Assembly (NCBI RefSeq): GCF_000372405.1
Contig: NZ_AQVC01000010.1
Location: forward strand, 1 to 63,892
Length of the DNA stretch: 63,892 nt
Direction: 5' to 3'
Origin: Porphyromonas somerae DSM 23386
GTDB taxonomy: Bacteria > Bacteroidota > Bacteroidia > Bacteroidales > Porphyromonadaceae
The notes below the pieces were generated by a model that was not told the origin of the DNA, did not search any database, and saw only the letters and a program-made list of their open reading frames with translations. Each line of letters begins with the position of its first letter. Positions within the stretch are counted from its first letter, which is position 1. The position numbers were made by a program, and so were the translations under genes. Shown here in pieces: positions 51,473 to 61,390 of the stretch.

Positions 51473-53476
51473 ATGGCACAAGAAGATGATTTGAGAGCAT
51501 TGGGCAAGATTATGGACTTTATGAGAGGGATCTCTGTACTGTTCCTCCTCATTAACTGTTACTGGTTTTGCTATGAAGCATTCCACACCTGGGGCTTGAC
51601 GCTCTCGGTACTCAATAAGATTCTGATGAACTTTCAACGTACAGCAGGACTCTTCTCCTCGATTCTCTGGACGAAGCTCTTTTGTGTGCTGTTCCTTGCT
51701 CTTTCTTGCTTAGGGACTCGTGGTGTAAAGGAAGAGAAGATTACTTGGGCGAAGATTTGGACGGTCTTAGCCATTGGGTTTGTACTTTTCTTCCTCAATT
51801 GGTGGCTACTGGCACTTCCGATTGGAGTCGTTGGTGCAGCGTCGCTCTACATATTCACACTCTCTGCAGGGTATATCTGCCTGCTGATGGCTGGCGTATG
51901 GATGAGTCGCCTGCTGAAAAACAACCTTATGGACGATGTGTTCAATACAGAGAATGAGAGTTTTATGCAGGAGACGAGACTGATGGAGAACGAGTACTCG
52001 GTCAATCTGCCGACACGCTTTTACTACAAGAAGAAATGGAACAATGGCTGGATCAATGTGGTCAATCCGTTTCGAGCTTCAATGGTCTTGGGTACGCCTG
52101 GCTCGGGCAAGTCTTTCGCTATCGTGAATAACTACATCAAGCAGCAGATTGAGAAAGGCTTTGCGATGTACATCTACGACTACAAGTTCCCCGACTTATC
52201 GGAGATTGCCTATAACCATTTACGTACCCATTTGGATGCTTATAAGGTACAACCACAGTTCTTTGTGATAAACTTTGATGACCCTCGTAAGTCGCACCGC
52301 TGTAATCCCATCAATCCAGCCTTTATGACGGATATATCAGATGCTTACGAGAGTGCCTACACCATCATGCTCAATCTGAACCGCTCGTGGATTCAGAAGC
52401 AGGGTGATTTCTTCGTAGAGTCGCCAATTATCTTGCTTGCGGCTATCATTTGGTTTTTGAAGATATACGAGGAGGGGAAGTATTGCACCTTTCCACATGC
52501 CATAGAATTCTTGAATAGACCGTATGCCCAGATATTCCCGATACTCACCTCTTACGATGAGCTGGCGAACTACCTTTCGCCTTTTATGGACGCTTGGGAG
52601 GGTGGAGCACAAGACCAATTACAGGGGCAGATAGCTAGTGCCAAGATACCGCTTTCACGAATGATTTCTCCCGCCTTATACTGGGTGATGACGGGCGATG
52701 ACTTTTCGCTCGACATCAATAACCCCAATGAGCCGAAAGTGCTTGTGGTAGGGAACAACCCCGACCGACAGAACATATATTCGGCTGCGCTCGGTCTCTA
52801 CAATAGTCGCATTGTGAAGCTTATCAATAAGAAGCATCAACTTAAAAGCTCGGTGATTATAGATGAGCTACCAACCATCTACTTTCGTGGTCTAGATAAC
52901 CTGATCGCCACAGCTCGTAGTAACAAGGTTGCTGTGTGTCTAGGCTTTCAGGACTTCTCTCAGCTGACCCGTGATTATGGGGATAAGGAGAGTAAGGTGA
53001 TACAGAATACGGTGGGCAATGTTTTTAGCGGACAAGTCGTGGGAGAAACGGCTAAGACGCTTTCCGAGCGTTTCGGCAAAGTGCTTCAGCAACGGCAGTC
53101 CATGACCATCAATCGTAACGACAAGTCCACATCTATATCTACGCAGATGGATAGCTTGATTCCTGCGAGTAAGATTAGTAATCTTACACAAGGTATGTTC
53201 GTTGGGGCTGTCTCAGACAATTTCGATGAACGCATCGATCAGAAAATCTTTCACGCTGAGATCGTTGTGGATGTTGCCAAGGTCTCTGCTGAAACGAAAG
53301 CTTACCAGCCTATCCCCATCATAGAGGACTTTACAAACGAAAATGGCTCCAACAGTCTGCGTGAGACTATTGAAGGCAATTATCGCCAAGTCAAGCAAGA
53401 GGTGCTATCCCTCGTAGACTCTGAGACTGCTCGTATCAAAGCTGACCCCTCACTCTCACACCTCATCAAAGAGTGA
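51473..53476 (+). CDS. mobC: Coupling protein MobC (VirD4/TraG-type, YWFCY family)
   Basis: Membrane ATPase that brings the relaxase-DNA complex to the transfer channel. 667 residues. The N-terminal membrane domain has the name-giving YWFCY in FLLINCYWFCYEAF and three further hydrophobic segments up to about residue 145. Walker A is GTPGSGKSFAIVNNY, Walker B is SVIIDELPTIYF, and LGFQDFSQLTRDYGDKES follows. The C-terminal 93 residues are present a second time at 62719-63000, where the first 130 bp are about 98% identical and the rest differs. Confidence 0.94.
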   Translation: MAQEDDLRALGKIMDFMRGISVLFLLINCYWFCYEAFHTWGLTLSVLNKILMNFQRTAGLFSSILWTKLFCVLFLALSCLGTRGVKEEKITWAKIWTVLAIGFVLFFLNWWLLALPIGVVGAASLYIFTLSAGYICLLMAGVWMSRLLKNNLMDDVFNTENESFMQETRLMENEYSVNLPTRFYYKKKWNNGWINVVNPFRASMVLGTPGSGKSFAIVNNYIKQQIEKGFAMYIYDYKFPDLSEIAYNHLRTHLDAYKVQPQFFVINFDDPRKSHRCNPINPAFMTDISDAYESAYTIMLNLNRSWIQKQGDFFVESPIILLAAIIWFLKIYEEGKYCTFPHAIEFLNRPYAQIFPILTSYDELANYLSPFMDAWEGGAQDQLQGQIASAKIPLSRMISPALYWVMTGDDFSLDINNPNEPKVLVVGNNPDRQNIYSAALGLYNSRIVKLINKKHQLKSSVIIDELPTIYFRGLDNLIATARSNKVAVCLGFQDFSQLTRDYGDKESKVIQNTVGNVFSGQVVGETAKTLSERFGKVLQQRQSMTINRNDKSTSISTQMDSLIPASKISNLTQGMFVGAVSDNFDERIDQKIFHAEIVVDVAKVSAETKAYQPIPIIEDFTNENGSNSLRETIEGNYRQVKQEVLSLVDSETARIKADPSLSHLIKE

Positions 53477-53689
53477 TTCGTAAAGATAGATGCCAATGCC
53501 TTCAAGGTTGCTATTGGAGAGATTACGAGAGGAATGAACTAGTTGGAAGTATTAATAATCATTCATCTCGCAGTTCTATCGTGTCATAAATAACAAGAAA
53601 GCTGATCGGAAAATCCCTATTTTTAGGTATTGTGTGTCCTGGAAAACTTTGCGAACTTTGCTCGCAGAAGATAGGATAAAGTTGTTATT

Positions 53690-54322
53690 ATGCAGACGAC
53701 AAAGGAACATACTCGCAGACTATTGCAAGATACAGCTCGAGATGCGTTTCTAAGGAAAGGCTTCAGAGCGGTGTCTATGCGTGAGATTTCCAAGCTGTCT
53801 GGTGTTGGGCTAAGCAACATATACAATTATTATCCCTGCAAGGATGATTTGCTGGCAATCGTCTTGCGTCCACTTTTGGAGGCGATGACTAATATGCTGG
53901 AAAACCATAATAGTGATGAAAAACTTTCACTTGAGATCTTTACCTCAGAAGAGTATCACCGTCAATATATGCAAGAGGTAATGGGTGTGATTACTCGTTA
54001 TCGCAAGGAGCTTAGGTTGCTATTTCTCGATACTCGAGATACACGATTTGAAGACTATTGGGAGCGATGGATTGATAAAAGCACGATAACCGGAATCGAC
54101 TATCTAGAAAGGATGAAAGAATTATATCCAGATCTACATACTAGTGTTTCCCCTTTTTTCATACACTTCATCAGCTCTTGGTGGATCAGTATGATGAGAG
54201 AGATTGTATTGCACGAGGAGCTCTCCTCCGAGGATATCGAATGCTTTATCGGTGAATATATCCACTTCAGTATCGGTGGGTGGAAGCGACTTATGAAGGT
54301 AGATCATCAGAGCGGATTATGA
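53690..54322 (+). CDS. TetR/AcrR-family transcriptional regulator
   Basis: 210 residues, cytoplasmic DNA-binding regulator. The N-terminal helix-turn-helix (about 18-52) reads AVSMREISKLSGVGLSNIYN with the usual FYKY-like NYYPCKDDLL following. The C-terminal ligand domain is helical and aromatic-rich. Its position before an exporter operon suggests that it senses a compound handled by that operon. The gene is coupled (ATGA) to a small membrane protein and followed by a terminator, so the exporter genes need a second promoter, which it may control. Confidence 0.9.
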   Translation: MQTTKEHTRRLLQDTARDAFLRKGFRAVSMREISKLSGVGLSNIYNYYPCKDDLLAIVLRPLLEAMTNMLENHNSDEKLSLEIFTSEEYHRQYMQEVMGVITRYRKELRLLFLDTRDTRFEDYWERWIDKSTITGIDYLERMKELYPDLHTSVSPFFIHFISSWWISMMREIVLHEELSSEDIECFIGEYIHFSIGGWKRLMKVDHQSGL

Positions 54323-54462
54323 GCATTACATATAGTACTAGCAATGAAAGAAATATGATTTTGGAGAGGGCGTTGATGGGCTTTCTCTCTTTGATGCTGA
54401 TAAGTGTGGGCAAAGCCGTGGCAATGTCTATTGCACTAAAGCTTGGTACGAGTGGTCAATGA
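54319..54462 (+). CDS. Small membrane protein coupled to the TetR gene
   Basis: 47 residues starting with an ATG that overlaps the TetR stop (ATGA). A polar start MSITYSTSNERN is followed by one or two hydrophobic segments, LERALMGFLSLMLISVGKAV and AMSIALKLG. The tight overlap and hydrophobic content support a real gene. Function unknown; it could be a membrane partner of the regulator or of the exporters. Confidence 0.5.
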   Translation: MSITYSTSNERNMILERALMGFLSLMLISVGKAVAMSIALKLGTSGQ

Positions 54463-54572
54463 CAATAAAGAATGAAATGAATGATACAGACTATCCAAAT
54501 ACAAAGTAGCGGGGGGATTTATTCTAGAGTCCTGCAGTATAAGAGATTTCATTTTAGGAAATCATCCTATCG

Positions 54573-54608
54573 AGCGAGTCGCCTACAGAGGCGGCTCGCT
54601 TTGTTTTT
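54573..54608 (+). terminator. Terminator between the regulator and the exporter operon
   Basis: AGCGAGTCGCC-like arm (54573-54583) pairs with GGCGGCTCGCT (54590-54600), 10 of 11 Watson-Crick plus one G-T, loop of six, followed by TTGTTTTT. Strong intrinsic terminator; no other gene is seen in 54463-54691. Confidence 0.88.
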
Positions 54609-54691
54609 GAACAAAACGTCTTCCCGTTCTCTTTTGGACTATTGCCACTTAGGAGTAAAGACACTTCAAGATCAATATAACATGAAACGAT

Positions 54692-57082
54692 ATGAAAATA
54701 GAAAGAATTAACAATTGGTTTGCCTTACGTGGCAAAAGAATGATGCGTAATCGCTGGGTAGTGCTGGGAGGGTTTATCCTGATCCTTGCCATTGGCGTAT
54801 CGGGACTTAGGTACTTCAAGGTAAGTGCCTCATGGGAAGACTACTTCCTCGAAAACGATCCGATGCTTGTCAAGACCGAAGAATTCAAGGAGATATTCGG
54901 GAATGACAACTTCGCAGCCGTGCTGACTAGGTGTGACAATTCGTTTACGAAAGACAATCTGGAGCTGATTCGTGAACTAACGAACGAGATGGTGGACAGC
55001 CTTTCGTACGCCGACAAAATCACCTCTCTTACTGACATCGAGTTTATGATGGGAGGCGAAGATGGTATCGCCATTGAGCAGATAGTCCCCGATACGATCC
55101 CTACGGATCCCAAGCAATTGGAAGAGATTCGTCGCAAGGCTTATATGAAACCTCACGTAGCAGAGCGATTAATTTCCAAAGATGGGACGCTCTCGTGGAT
55201 TATACTTAAGCTACGTACTTTTCCCGAAGACTCTGTTTGGAATAAGGGGAAGAATCCTGTTTCTCCCGAGGTCCTTACGGGCAATGAACTAGATCATATT
55301 ATTACCAAGGACAAGTACAAGGCACTTCATCCCAAAGGAACTGGGCTACCCTATGTGACAGCGATGAAAATGAAATGGATTGGGACGGAAATGCCACGTG
55401 TAATGGGTATCGCAGTCCTCGTCTCCATTCTTATTCTCCTACTGGTGACACGTTCATTTAGAGGGGTCGTCGTCCCTCTTCTCACCGCTATCAGCTCCAT
55501 CATCGTGGTGTATGGGGTGCTGGGGTATGTTGGTATGACCATAGACAGCGGTATGGTAATGATCCCTATGTTGCTGGTCTTTGCCGTTTCCATTGCATAC
55601 AATATTCACGTATACACCTATTTCAAGCGTAGGTTCCTCATTCATGGAATAAGGAAACAAGCCGTAGAGGAAACGGTAGGGGAAATGGGGTGGCCAGTGC
55701 TTTTCAGTGCACTCACCACTTTCGCTTCCTTGCTTTCATTCCTCGCCATTCCTATGCAGCCGATGCGTTTTATCGGAATAGCCTCCTCTTCGTGTGTGAT
55801 GCTGTCATTTCTTTTCTCCATCACCTTGATGCCCATTCTCCTCAGTTTTGGCAAGGACGGAAAACCTCACCCCAAGGTGCTGGAGACTGGTGGAAGGTGG
55901 ATGGATCAGAAGCTAGAAAGCTTAGGTAAGAGTGTACTCAGGCATGGCACTTTGATACTATGGCTCACTGGGATTATCTCTGTGGTTCTTATCTACCAAT
56001 TCACCAAAATAGAGACAGCTTTTGATGTAGAGCGAACGATGGGACGAAAGATTGATTACGTTAACAACCTATTGGAGGTGGGAGAAAGCGAACTTGGGTC
56101 TGTTTATACCTACGATGTAATGATTGACTTCCCAGAAGATGGATTGGCAAAGTCTCCAGCAATGCTACTACGATTGGACTCCCTTGCACAGCATGCTGGT
56201 GGGTATAAGTTGACCAAACGAACGACCTCGGTATTGAATATACTCAAAGACCTAAATCAAACGCTCCATGACGGTAATCCTTCTTATTATACCATCCCCC
56301 ATAACCCTGATGAGGTTGCACAGCTGTTGCTCCTTTACGAAAATGCGGGAGGTAGTGAAGCTGAGTATTGGATAGATTACGACTACCGCCGTCTTCGTCT
56401 GATGGTGGAGATGAATTCATACGATTCTGGGGAAACGGAGCGAGAGTTGAACGATATAATTGCTTACGCACAGAGGCTCTTCCCCAATGCAGCGGTCACT
56501 ACCGTTGGAAGTATCCCACAGTTTACCGTAATGATGCAGTATATCGCACGCGGGCAAATGGTTTCGTTCGCCATTTCTCTCCTTATTATAGGTATACTGA
56601 TGATGATCGTTTTCGGCAGTGTACGCATAGGGCTTGTCGGTTTAATCCCCAATATCACCCCGGCACTGGTCGTTGGCGGACTAATGGGGTGGCTGGGCTA
56701 TCCATTGGATATGATGACGGCCACTATTATGCCGATGATCCTCGGCTTGGCTGTGGACGATACCATACACTTCATCAATCATAGTCATCTTGAGTTTGAC
56801 CGTAAGGGCAATTATAGGAATGCGATCCTTCGTTCATTCCACACTATTGGCACTCCAATCGTCTTAACAAGCGTAGTAATCTGTGCCAATTTCGCTGTAT
56901 ACACCACATCAGAGGGGCTCTCCTTTGTACATATGGGCATACTATCTGTGCTAGGAATCTTGTCGGCACTGCTTGCTGACCTCTTTGTGACGCCTATACT
57001 CATCCAGAAGTTCCGTCTGTTTGGCAAGGAGACGAACACTATTGAAAGACCAAAAGAACAAACAAACATAATTGAATCATAA
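54692..57082 (+). CDS. RND/MMPL-family exporter
   Basis: Inner-membrane transporter of 796 residues in the MMPL/HpnN-like branch of the RND superfamily, which moves lipids or other hydrophobic molecules. Two repeats are seen, each with one helix, a large periplasmic loop and five helices. The second half has the proton-relay signature GLAVDDTIHFINHSH; the matching place in the first half is VSIAYNIHVYTYFKRR, without acidic residues. The first helix is about 20-40. Starts the operon and overlaps the first ABC gene by one base (TAATG). Confidence 0.92.
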   Translation: MKIERINNWFALRGKRMMRNRWVVLGGFILILAIGVSGLRYFKVSASWEDYFLENDPMLVKTEEFKEIFGNDNFAAVLTRCDNSFTKDNLELIRELTNEMVDSLSYADKITSLTDIEFMMGGEDGIAIEQIVPDTIPTDPKQLEEIRRKAYMKPHVAERLISKDGTLSWIILKLRTFPEDSVWNKGKNPVSPEVLTGNELDHIITKDKYKALHPKGTGLPYVTAMKMKWIGTEMPRVMGIAVLVSILILLLVTRSFRGVVVPLLTAISSIIVVYGVLGYVGMTIDSGMVMIPMLLVFAVSIAYNIHVYTYFKRRFLIHGIRKQAVEETVGEMGWPVLFSALTTFASLLSFLAIPMQPMRFIGIASSSCVMLSFLFSITLMPILLSFGKDGKPHPKVLETGGRWMDQKLESLGKSVLRHGTLILWLTGIISVVLIYQFTKIETAFDVERTMGRKIDYVNNLLEVGESELGSVYTYDVMIDFPEDGLAKSPAMLLRLDSLAQHAGGYKLTKRTTSVLNILKDLNQTLHDGNPSYYTIPHNPDEVAQLLLLYENAGGSEAEYWIDYDYRRLRLMVEMNSYDSGETERELNDIIAYAQRLFPNAAVTTVGSIPQFTVMMQYIARGQMVSFAISLLIIGILMMIVFGSVRIGLVGLIPNITPALVVGGLMGWLGYPLDMMTATIMPMILGLAVDDTIHFINHSHLEFDRKGNYRNAILRSFHTIGTPIVLTSVVICANFAVYTTSEGLSFVHMGILSVLGILSALLADLFVTPILIQKFRLFGKETNTIERPKEQTNIIES

Positions 57083-58866
57083 TGAGTAATACAAACAAAC
57101 AGAAGAAGCCGTCGGTATTGAAGCGATCACTCCACTACGCAGGTAAGAAAAGGTATATGCTTCCGCTGGCGATGGTTTTCTCGGCCCTCTCGGGTATTTT
57201 GGTGCTGATGCCTATGGTCTATATCCATAAGATTGTCAGCGGGATTATCTTGAGTGGTAGTGTTGATGGGGAAGCCATACGATACTACGCCATTCTGGCA
57301 GCGAGTTTTGCTGCAGCAGGAATGCTACTCTATTTCTGTGCATTAATGGTATCCCACCTCTTCGCTTTTGAGGTAGAGTCCAACATCATCAAACTCAGCG
57401 TGAAGAAGATGATGGCGAAACCTTTGGGCTTCTTTGCCAATCGCGAAAGTGGCAGTCTCCGCAAGACGATTGTCGATGGGGCTGGAGAGACCCACACGAT
57501 GCTGGCACATCAGTTGCCCGACCTCGCTATGACGATTGTTTCGCCCATCGTGCTATTGGTCTTCTTCTTCCTTTTCGACTGGCGGCTTGGTCTAGTGAGC
57601 CTTGTTCCGATGGTCATAACCGTGCTATTGATGGCGACTATGGCGACCCCAAAGAGCAAGAAATTGCGGGAAGAGTATTACGAGGGACTTGCCAATCTTT
57701 CTGCCGAATCGGTAGAATATGTGCGTGGCATCCCAGTCGTAAAGACCTTTGCCCAGAGCGTGGAGAGCTTCGATCGTTTCTACTCACTCATCGTAAAGCT
57801 GAAAGATTTCGTGGTGCGGTGGAGCATGGGGTTCAAGAATAAGATGTCGCTGTACGAAGCCATTTCAAGCTCTACGGCATTCTTCTTGGTGCCTGTTGCC
57901 ATTATGATGATCACCTCGGGAGGTGATATGCGAGAGGTGCTGGGTAATTCCGTTATCTATCTATTAATAGGACCTGTGTTCGGTGTCTTTATGATGCGAA
58001 GTGCCGCCATGCAAAACTTCATCTACTTCGCAGAGTTGGCGTTGGATAAGATTGACACAGCTTTGGATTATGAAGACCTCACTTACGGCGAAGCAACAGC
58101 TGTTGGAGAGGGCTTGGAGTTCAGAAACGTCTCCTTTTCATACGGAAAAGACAAAGTGCTGGACAATGTATCGTTTAAGGTGAACAAAGGTGAGACTGTT
58201 GCACTGGTGGGAGCTTCAGGAGGAGGTAAGACCACCGTGGCACGTTTGGCAGCTCGCTTCTACGATGCCGATGAGGGCGACATCTTCATTGGAGGTACCA
58301 GTATCAAGGAGTATAAGAAAGAGGCCTTGAGCCAAAAAGTAGCTTTTGTATTCCAAATGTCTAAGCTCTTTAAGATGAGCCTAAGGGAGAACTTATTGCT
58401 AGGTAACCCCAACGCCAGCGATGAGGAGATAGAGCAAGCTCTCGTCAGAGCTGGAGCCAAAGAGATTGTCGATAATCTAGAAAAGGGCTTGGATACCGTA
58501 TACGGCACTAAGGGCACCTATTTTTCAGGTGGCGAGATCCAACGCCTTTCTATCGCAAGGGCTTTCCTGAAGAATGCCGACTTTGTGATACTTGACGAGG
58601 CAACCGCTTTTGCAGATCCTGAGAACGAGCATATCATTCAAACCTCGTTCAAGGAACTATCAAAGGACAAAACCACACTGATGATCGCACATAGGCTCTC
58701 CACGGTGATCAATGCCGATAGAATCCTAGTAATGGAGAATGGCAAAATCGTGGAAAGTGGTACGCATAACGAATTATTAACCCTAGGCGGTGTCTACAAA
58801 AAGCTGTGGAGCGAGTATCAAAAAGCCGCCAATTGGAGAATAGGAGGAGACTATGAAAATGAATAA
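57082..58866 (+). CDS. ABC exporter half-transporter (first of pair)
   Basis: 594 residues: a six-helix membrane domain (about 30-310) fused to an ATPase domain. Walker A is GASGGGKTT, the Q-loop FQMSKLF, the signature FSGGEIQRLS, Walker B FVILDEATAFADPENE, and the H-loop AHRLST. The D-loop ADPENE is the type found in YbtQ/IrtB-like siderophore transporters and heterodimeric exporters. It overlaps the second ABC gene by 14 bp, so the two proteins very probably form a heterodimer. Confidence 0.93.
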   Translation: MSNTNKQKKPSVLKRSLHYAGKKRYMLPLAMVFSALSGILVLMPMVYIHKIVSGIILSGSVDGEAIRYYAILAASFAAAGMLLYFCALMVSHLFAFEVESNIIKLSVKKMMAKPLGFFANRESGSLRKTIVDGAGETHTMLAHQLPDLAMTIVSPIVLLVFFFLFDWRLGLVSLVPMVITVLLMATMATPKSKKLREEYYEGLANLSAESVEYVRGIPVVKTFAQSVESFDRFYSLIVKLKDFVVRWSMGFKNKMSLYEAISSSTAFFLVPVAIMMITSGGDMREVLGNSVIYLLIGPVFGVFMMRSAAMQNFIYFAELALDKIDTALDYEDLTYGEATAVGEGLEFRNVSFSYGKDKVLDNVSFKVNKGETVALVGASGGGKTTVARLAARFYDADEGDIFIGGTSIKEYKKEALSQKVAFVFQMSKLFKMSLRENLLLGNPNASDEEIEQALVRAGAKEIVDNLEKGLDTVYGTKGTYFSGGEIQRLSIARAFLKNADFVILDEATAFADPENEHIIQTSFKELSKDKTTLMIAHRLSTVINADRILVMENGKIVESGTHNELLTLGGVYKKLWSEYQKAANWRIGGDYENE

Positions 58867-60583
58867 GTTCTTTAAGCAAAAATACGCCATGTCGGAGCAG
58901 GGTGCGAAGAACCTGCAGAAGTCTATCTTCTCGCATACCATCCTAAATCTGACCAAGATGTTTCCGCCCATTATCGGATTTGTCTTTTTATTCCAGTATT
59001 TGGGCAGTTTGGAGGGTATCCCTGCACCAGTAGAGCTGACCCTAGTAGACTATATCGTCATCATCTTAGTGATGCTGTTGGTGATGTTTTTTGTGGCAAG
59101 GTGGGATTACGTACGCCTTTACGACAATGTCTATAATGAAAGTGCCAACTCACGTATCGATATAGCCAACCGTCTGAAGAAACTGCCTCTCTCATATTTC
59201 GGCAAGCGTGATGTATCCGACCTCTCGGCGACGATGATGAGCGACCTGAATCTCTATGAGCAAATATTCTCACACTCCGTGCCGCATATCTATGCCACAT
59301 CCATTTCCACGGTGATTATATCTGTAATGATACTCGCTTATAATTGGCAGCTCGGATTGGCGGCATTGTGGGTCATCCCCGTCTCGCTACTACTCTTTTC
59401 ACTTTCCAAGAAGAAACAACGGAATGATGTGAATGCCTATGTGAAGACCAGTCGTGACGTGCTTGACGGCTTACAAGAGCAGATTGACCAGATACAGGAG
59501 ATTAAGTCCTATAATCTAGAAGAGCGGACACTGAACGAGTTCTACCACAAGATGGATGGTAATACTAGGAATAAGGTAAAGATGGAACTCTCCGCTGGTA
59601 TTGCCACCGCACTGGCTGGTATGCTGATGAAGCTCGGAATCGTCTCGGTGGCGATTGTCGGTGCCAACATGCTAATTGCCGGACAAATCAATATTCTGGT
59701 CTATATCGCCTACCTCATCCTCACGGCAAGCATCTACGTGCCTATAGAGGGCATTCTGTCCTTTATGGCTATGATCGTGACACTCGATGGTGTGGTGGCA
59801 CGTATCAAGGAGATCAAGACTATGCCTATTCAGGAGGGCAAACAAGAGATGAACCCTAGGGATTATAGTATAGATTTCAAAGATGTAGTATTCGGTTACG
59901 AGGATTATACCGTCATCAACGGCGTGAGCTTCACTGCGAAACAAGGCGAGGTGACAGCATTGATTGGGGCTTCTGGAAGTGGCAAGACCACGCTGACCAA
60001 GTTGGCCGCTCGCTTTTGGGACATACAGCAGGGCAAAATCCTACTTGGTGGCGAGGACATTAGTCAAATAGACCCCGAAACACTGCTGAAGAACTACGCC
60101 ATTGTCTTTCAGGATGTAGTGCTATTCAATGCCAGTATCAAAGACAACATTCGTATCGGCAAGAAAGGAGCAACGGACGAGGAAGTGACTCGTGTCGCCA
60201 AAATTGCCCGCTGTGATGAGTTTATCGATCGTATGCCTGATGGTATTGATACCGTCATCGGGGAAAACGGCGAGCGACTTTCTGGTGGAGAACGCCAGCG
60301 GATCTCCATTGCCAGAGCCCTCCTAAAAGATGCACCCATCATCTTGATGGATGAAGCCACGGCCTCGCTAGATGTGGAAAATGAAAGCCTAATACAAGAG
60401 GCTTTGTCGGAGCTGATCAAGGAGAAGACAGTCATTGTTATCGCTCACCGCATGCGTACCATTCGTGGAGCCGATAAGATCGTGTTGCTCCATCAAGGTA
60501 AGATTGAAGCAATGGGTACGGATGCAGAGTTGCGGGTGCAATCGGCTACTTACAGGAAGATGCTTGAAAAGTCAATGGGATAA
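58853..60583 (+). CDS. ABC exporter half-transporter (second of pair)
   Basis: 576 residues with a six-helix membrane domain and an ATPase domain. Walker A is GASGSGKTT, Q-loop FQDVVLF, signature LSGGERQRIS, Walker B ILMDEATASLDVENE, H-loop AHRMRT. Both ATP sites look complete; the D-loop (LDVENE) differs from that of the partner (ADPENE). The start is the ATG within the last codons of the first ABC gene. The MMPL, ABC pair and downstream genes are tightly packed, so they act together. Confidence 0.93.
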   Translation: MKMNKFFKQKYAMSEQGAKNLQKSIFSHTILNLTKMFPPIIGFVFLFQYLGSLEGIPAPVELTLVDYIVIILVMLLVMFFVARWDYVRLYDNVYNESANSRIDIANRLKKLPLSYFGKRDVSDLSATMMSDLNLYEQIFSHSVPHIYATSISTVIISVMILAYNWQLGLAALWVIPVSLLLFSLSKKKQRNDVNAYVKTSRDVLDGLQEQIDQIQEIKSYNLEERTLNEFYHKMDGNTRNKVKMELSAGIATALAGMLMKLGIVSVAIVGANMLIAGQINILVYIAYLILTASIYVPIEGILSFMAMIVTLDGVVARIKEIKTMPIQEGKQEMNPRDYSIDFKDVVFGYEDYTVINGVSFTAKQGEVTALIGASGSGKTTLTKLAARFWDIQQGKILLGGEDISQIDPETLLKNYAIVFQDVVLFNASIKDNIRIGKKGATDEEVTRVAKIARCDEFIDRMPDGIDTVIGENGERLSGGERQRISIARALLKDAPIILMDEATASLDVENESLIQEALSELIKEKTVIVIAHRMRTIRGADKIVLLHQGKIEAMGTDAELRVQSATYRKMLEKSMG

Positions 60584-60604
60584 ATCAACAACAAAATATC
60601 AATC

Positions 60605-61390
60605 ATGATGAAAAGAATTATTTTAGCAAGTTTGGTGGTATTGGCTTTTGCCGCCACTGCAATGGCTCAGACGGGCAGAGAGATTGCCCAAAAAGTAAAA
60701 GACCGTCCCGATGGCGATACCCGTCAATCGGAATTGGTCATGAAACTGATCAATAAGCGTGGGGCGGTACGCGAGCGGAAGCTTATCTCTTACTCCATAG
60801 ACGTGGGAGCGGGGAAAAAAGACCGTAAGAGTATCATGTTCTTCCTATATCCCGGAGATGTAAAAGGGACAGGCTTTCTCACTTGGGATTACGACAATCC
60901 TAATAAAGACGATGACAGATGGCTCTACTTGCCCGCGATGAAGAAAACCCGCCGCATCAGTGGCTCTTCTGCCAAGCAGGATTACTTTATGGGCAGTGAC
61001 TTCACCTATGATGATATGGGCAGTCGCAATGTAGACGAAGACTCCCACCAGTTGCTGGGCGAAGAGACTATTGGCGGACACAAGTGCTGGAAGCTGGAAT
61101 ACACGCCTAAAGACAAACGTGAGATCTACTCTAGAAAGGTGGCGTGGATTCGTCAAGACTGCCTTATCGCCGTTAAGGTGGAGTACTACGACAAGATGGG
61201 GAAGCTACACCGTCGCCTTGAATTGTCGGACATTGTGAAGGTTTCTGGTTTTTGGATTGCAAAAAAACTGCATATGACCAATGTTCAGACTAACCATCAG
61301 ACGATTCTTGAGTTTAAGGATCCCAAGTTCAATACCCCTATGAACGAGGCTCAATTCAGTGTAAGCACTTTGGAAAAAGGCCGATTCTAA
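60605..61390 (+). CDS. LolA-like periplasmic protein (outer membrane lipoprotein-sorting family)
   Basis: 261 residues with signal peptide [19 protein letters not shown]. The mature part is rich in beta strands and charged residues, with [38 protein letters not shown] and [15 protein letters not shown]. These are the typical signatures of the LolA-like family found beside MMPL exporters. It would carry a hydrophobic molecule or lipoprotein across the periplasm. The start may be either of two adjacent ATGs. Its stop shares a base with the next start. Confidence 0.9.
   Translation: MMKRIILASLVVLAFAATAMAQTGREIAQKVKDRPDGDTRQSELVMKLINKRGAVRERKLISYSIDVGAGKKDRKSIMFFLYPGDVKGTGFLTWDYDNPNKDDDRWLYLPAMKKTRRISGSSAKQDYFMGSDFTYDDMGSRNVDEDSHQLLGEETIGGHKCWKLEYTPKDKREIYSRKVAWIRQDCLIAVKVEYYDKMGKLHRRLELSDIVKVSGFWIAKKLHMTNVQTNHQTILEFKDPKFNTPMNEAQFSVSTLEKGRF

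Noticed and set aside
53477-53689. Promoter of the TetR gene
   Set aside because: AACTTTGC appears twice (about 53645-53662) but without the leading TA of the -7 consensus, so I do not call it.
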